A stretch of DNA of 15,843 bases from JASBZA01 sp964345295. Lineage in GTDB: Bacteria > Bacillota > Clostridia > Saccharofermentanales > Fastidiosipilaceae. Shown piece by piece: positions 14,900-15,843 of the stretch (the first letter of the stretch is position 1; the number at the start of each line of letters is the position of its first letter). The stretch covers positions 1 to 15,843 of the forward strand of contig CAYFQG010000030.1 of the NCBI GenBank assembly GCA_964345295.1, written 5' to 3'. Both the position numbers and the translations under genes were made by a program. The notes under the pieces are model-generated. The model saw only the letters and a program-made list of their open reading frames with translations, did no database searches and was not told the origin of the DNA.

Positions 14900-14967
14900 A
14901 ATTTTATTCAATTTTCAAATTTCAAGTCTCCTATATCAACCTAAAATTAGGAAAACAGCTAAAAGTT

Positions 14968-14996
14968 ATTGTAAGGTTAATTAGCCTTATTTGCAA
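14968..14996 (-). promoter_or_regulatory. rny: Promoter of rny
   Basis: The minus strand carries -35 TTGCAA (14996-14991), a 17-nt spacer, and -10 TACAAT (14973-14968), close to sigma-A consensus. The predicted transcription start is near 14961, giving a leader of about 76 nt before ATG 14884. The spacer contains a near-palindrome, listed separately. Confidence 0.68.
14972..14989. repeat. Near-perfect 18-bp inverted repeat in the rny promoter spacer
   Basis: TAAGGTTAATTAGCCTTA has two 9-bp arms with a single mismatch. It fills the -35/-10 spacer of the rny promoter and overlaps the -10 by two bases. The position suits a repressor operator, but chance in AT-rich DNA is possible. Confidence 0.45.
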
Positions 14997-15011
14997 ATGA
15001 AGTGCGAATGG

Positions 15012-15843
15012 CTAGTCGTCTAGCTTGTCCAAAATATCACGCATAGATAGGCCTTTGGACTCGGCAATTTCGGCGATATCCTCATACTCATATTTGGCTT
15101 TGGAAACACCGTAACCACTAGCTTTTTTTAGCCTCACCGGCCCCAACGGCGTGTCTTTTACCAGGCTTTCTCTGGCTAAAGCATGGCGCTTACACCTATA
15201 TTCTCTAATGCCTAAAGTCGGGGTGTGCTTGAAAATCAAAGAAAGCATCAAGTCTTTTTGTTCTTCTCGACAAAGGACCCCCAACAGGATGCCGGGGCGG
15301 GATTTTTTCATGCCCAAAGGAATGGTATAGACGTCCAAAGCCCCTGCCTTAAAAAGCTGATTCATTGCAAAGCCGATTTCCTCGGAGCTGGCGTCATCGA
15401 TGTTGGATAAAAGCTCAACAATCGTTTCCGTAGCGTCTGTGTCTGCTTCTGTCTCGGATAAAAGAGCACGAACCACGTTGGCCTTAGGAAATTCTTTCTT
15501 CCCTAAACCGTAGCCTATCTTTTGTACTTTCATAGTCGGCATGGGAATGAAATCCGAAACAAAATACTTAACGATTGCTGCTCCGGTCGGTGTACACAAT
15601 TCTCCTTCGATGTCGGCACTATAGATAGGAACGCCTTTGAGAATATTGGCCGTAGCCGGTGCCGGTACCGGCAAGATGCCGTGGGCACAACGTACATGGC
15701 CCTTGCCCACATGGATTGGTGAAGCTAAAACTTTTGCACGCCTAACATTTCCAGCAAGAGGCAAACAGCCGTCACATCGGCTATGGCGTCCAGGGCCCCG
15801 ACCTCATGTAAATGACCTCCGTCACGGGCTTACCGTGGACCAG
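15012..15843 (-). pseudogene. larC: larC (nickel-pincer cofactor nickel insertase), frameshifted twice and cut by the window edge
   Basis: LarC inserts nickel into the pyridinium-dithiocarboxylate cofactor used by lactate racemase-type enzymes. The C-terminal part (about 245 residues from LASPIHVGKG, ending at TAG 15012-15014) is intact and carries HVRCAHGILPVPAPAT and the long LarC C-terminal region. Upstream, the family pattern continues only by changing frame twice. VHGKPVTEV is in one frame (from about 15837 to 15814). HLHEVGALDAIADVTAV and the following LGVQKF are in a second frame (about 15814 to 15728) that ends at TAG 15727-15725. LASPIHV onward is in a third. Both breaks look like single missing bases, near 15814 and 15728. 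An ATG at 15764 opens the last frame but begins with non-homologous residues. Either the gene is decayed or the sequence has errors here. The N-terminus is outside the window. Confidence 0.75.

Noticed and set aside
14885..14911. TTG start nine codons upstream for rny
   Set aside because: The GGAGGTGAT site falls inside that extension and is positioned for ATG 14884.
14900..14935. Possible short upstream reading frame in the rny leader (AGGAG followed by TTG codons and a quick stop)
   Set aside because: It would be only 4-5 codons from a TTG start, with poor or marginal spacing. It is indistinguishable from chance in an AT-rich leader.
15720..15740. Programmed -1 ribosomal frameshift at the second larC break
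   Set aside because: The phase at the break reads CAA AAG TTT TAG. Slipping back would put tRNA-Phe on GTT, and there is no X XXY YYZ heptamer in phase. A second break upstream also argues for decay or error.
1..15843. Frequent occurrence of a word like TTGGCCAAAG across the window, as a possible uptake or recognition sequence
   Set aside because: The copies are inexact and occur within codons for Leu-Ala-Lys/Phe-Gly-type runs. They are explained by codon preference (GCC, AAA, TTG), and there is no spacing pattern or consistent core.

Overview
This 15.8 kb window is a gene-dense bacterial chromosome segment, nearly all of it coding, of a Bacillota (Firmicutes) type, most likely Clostridia. 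The evidence is the gene set and order (lspA-rluD, then phoH-pgpH-ybeY-era-recO), strong GGAGG-type ribosome binding sites, RNase Y, and moderate G+C by eye. I cannot name the genus. I see no rRNA, tRNA, CRISPR array, insertion sequence or prophage gene.

Layout from the left edge: a partial NAT_N/GNAT_C-type acyltransferase (minus, cut by the window edge); a 12-TM MFS transporter (minus); a short divergent promoter region; and a large DinG/XPD-type Fe-S helicase with an N-terminal RecB-like nuclease domain (plus). The helicase ends 2 bp from the end of a long block read on the minus strand. In transcription order that block is: larC (broken, cut by the right edge), rny, a rho-independent terminator, lspA, rluD, two tandem DUF881 genes, an internal promoter, phoH, pgpH, a single ybeY-era fusion gene, and recO. 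Spacing in the phoH-recO operon is very tight: a 4-bp overlap, a 23-bp overlap, and then a stop directly abutting the next start.

The minus-strand block is mostly RNA and ribosome maturation plus envelope housekeeping. RNase Y starts mRNA decay, PhoH/YbeZ and YbeY act in rRNA maturation, Era is the 30S assembly GTPase, RluD modifies rRNA, PgpH degrades c-di-AMP, LspA matures lipoproteins, and RecO works in recombinational repair. The most notable item is the fusion of YbeY and Era in one 490-aa reading frame. The dgkA and cdd genes that often lie between ybeY and era in Bacillota are absent from that spot.

Other points of interest are the two frameshifts in larC at the right edge, a near-palindrome in the spacer of the rny promoter, a RecO missing its fourth zinc-ligand cysteine, and an Era with a TKTD G4 motif. 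Nothing here looks like a defence island or a biosynthetic cluster.
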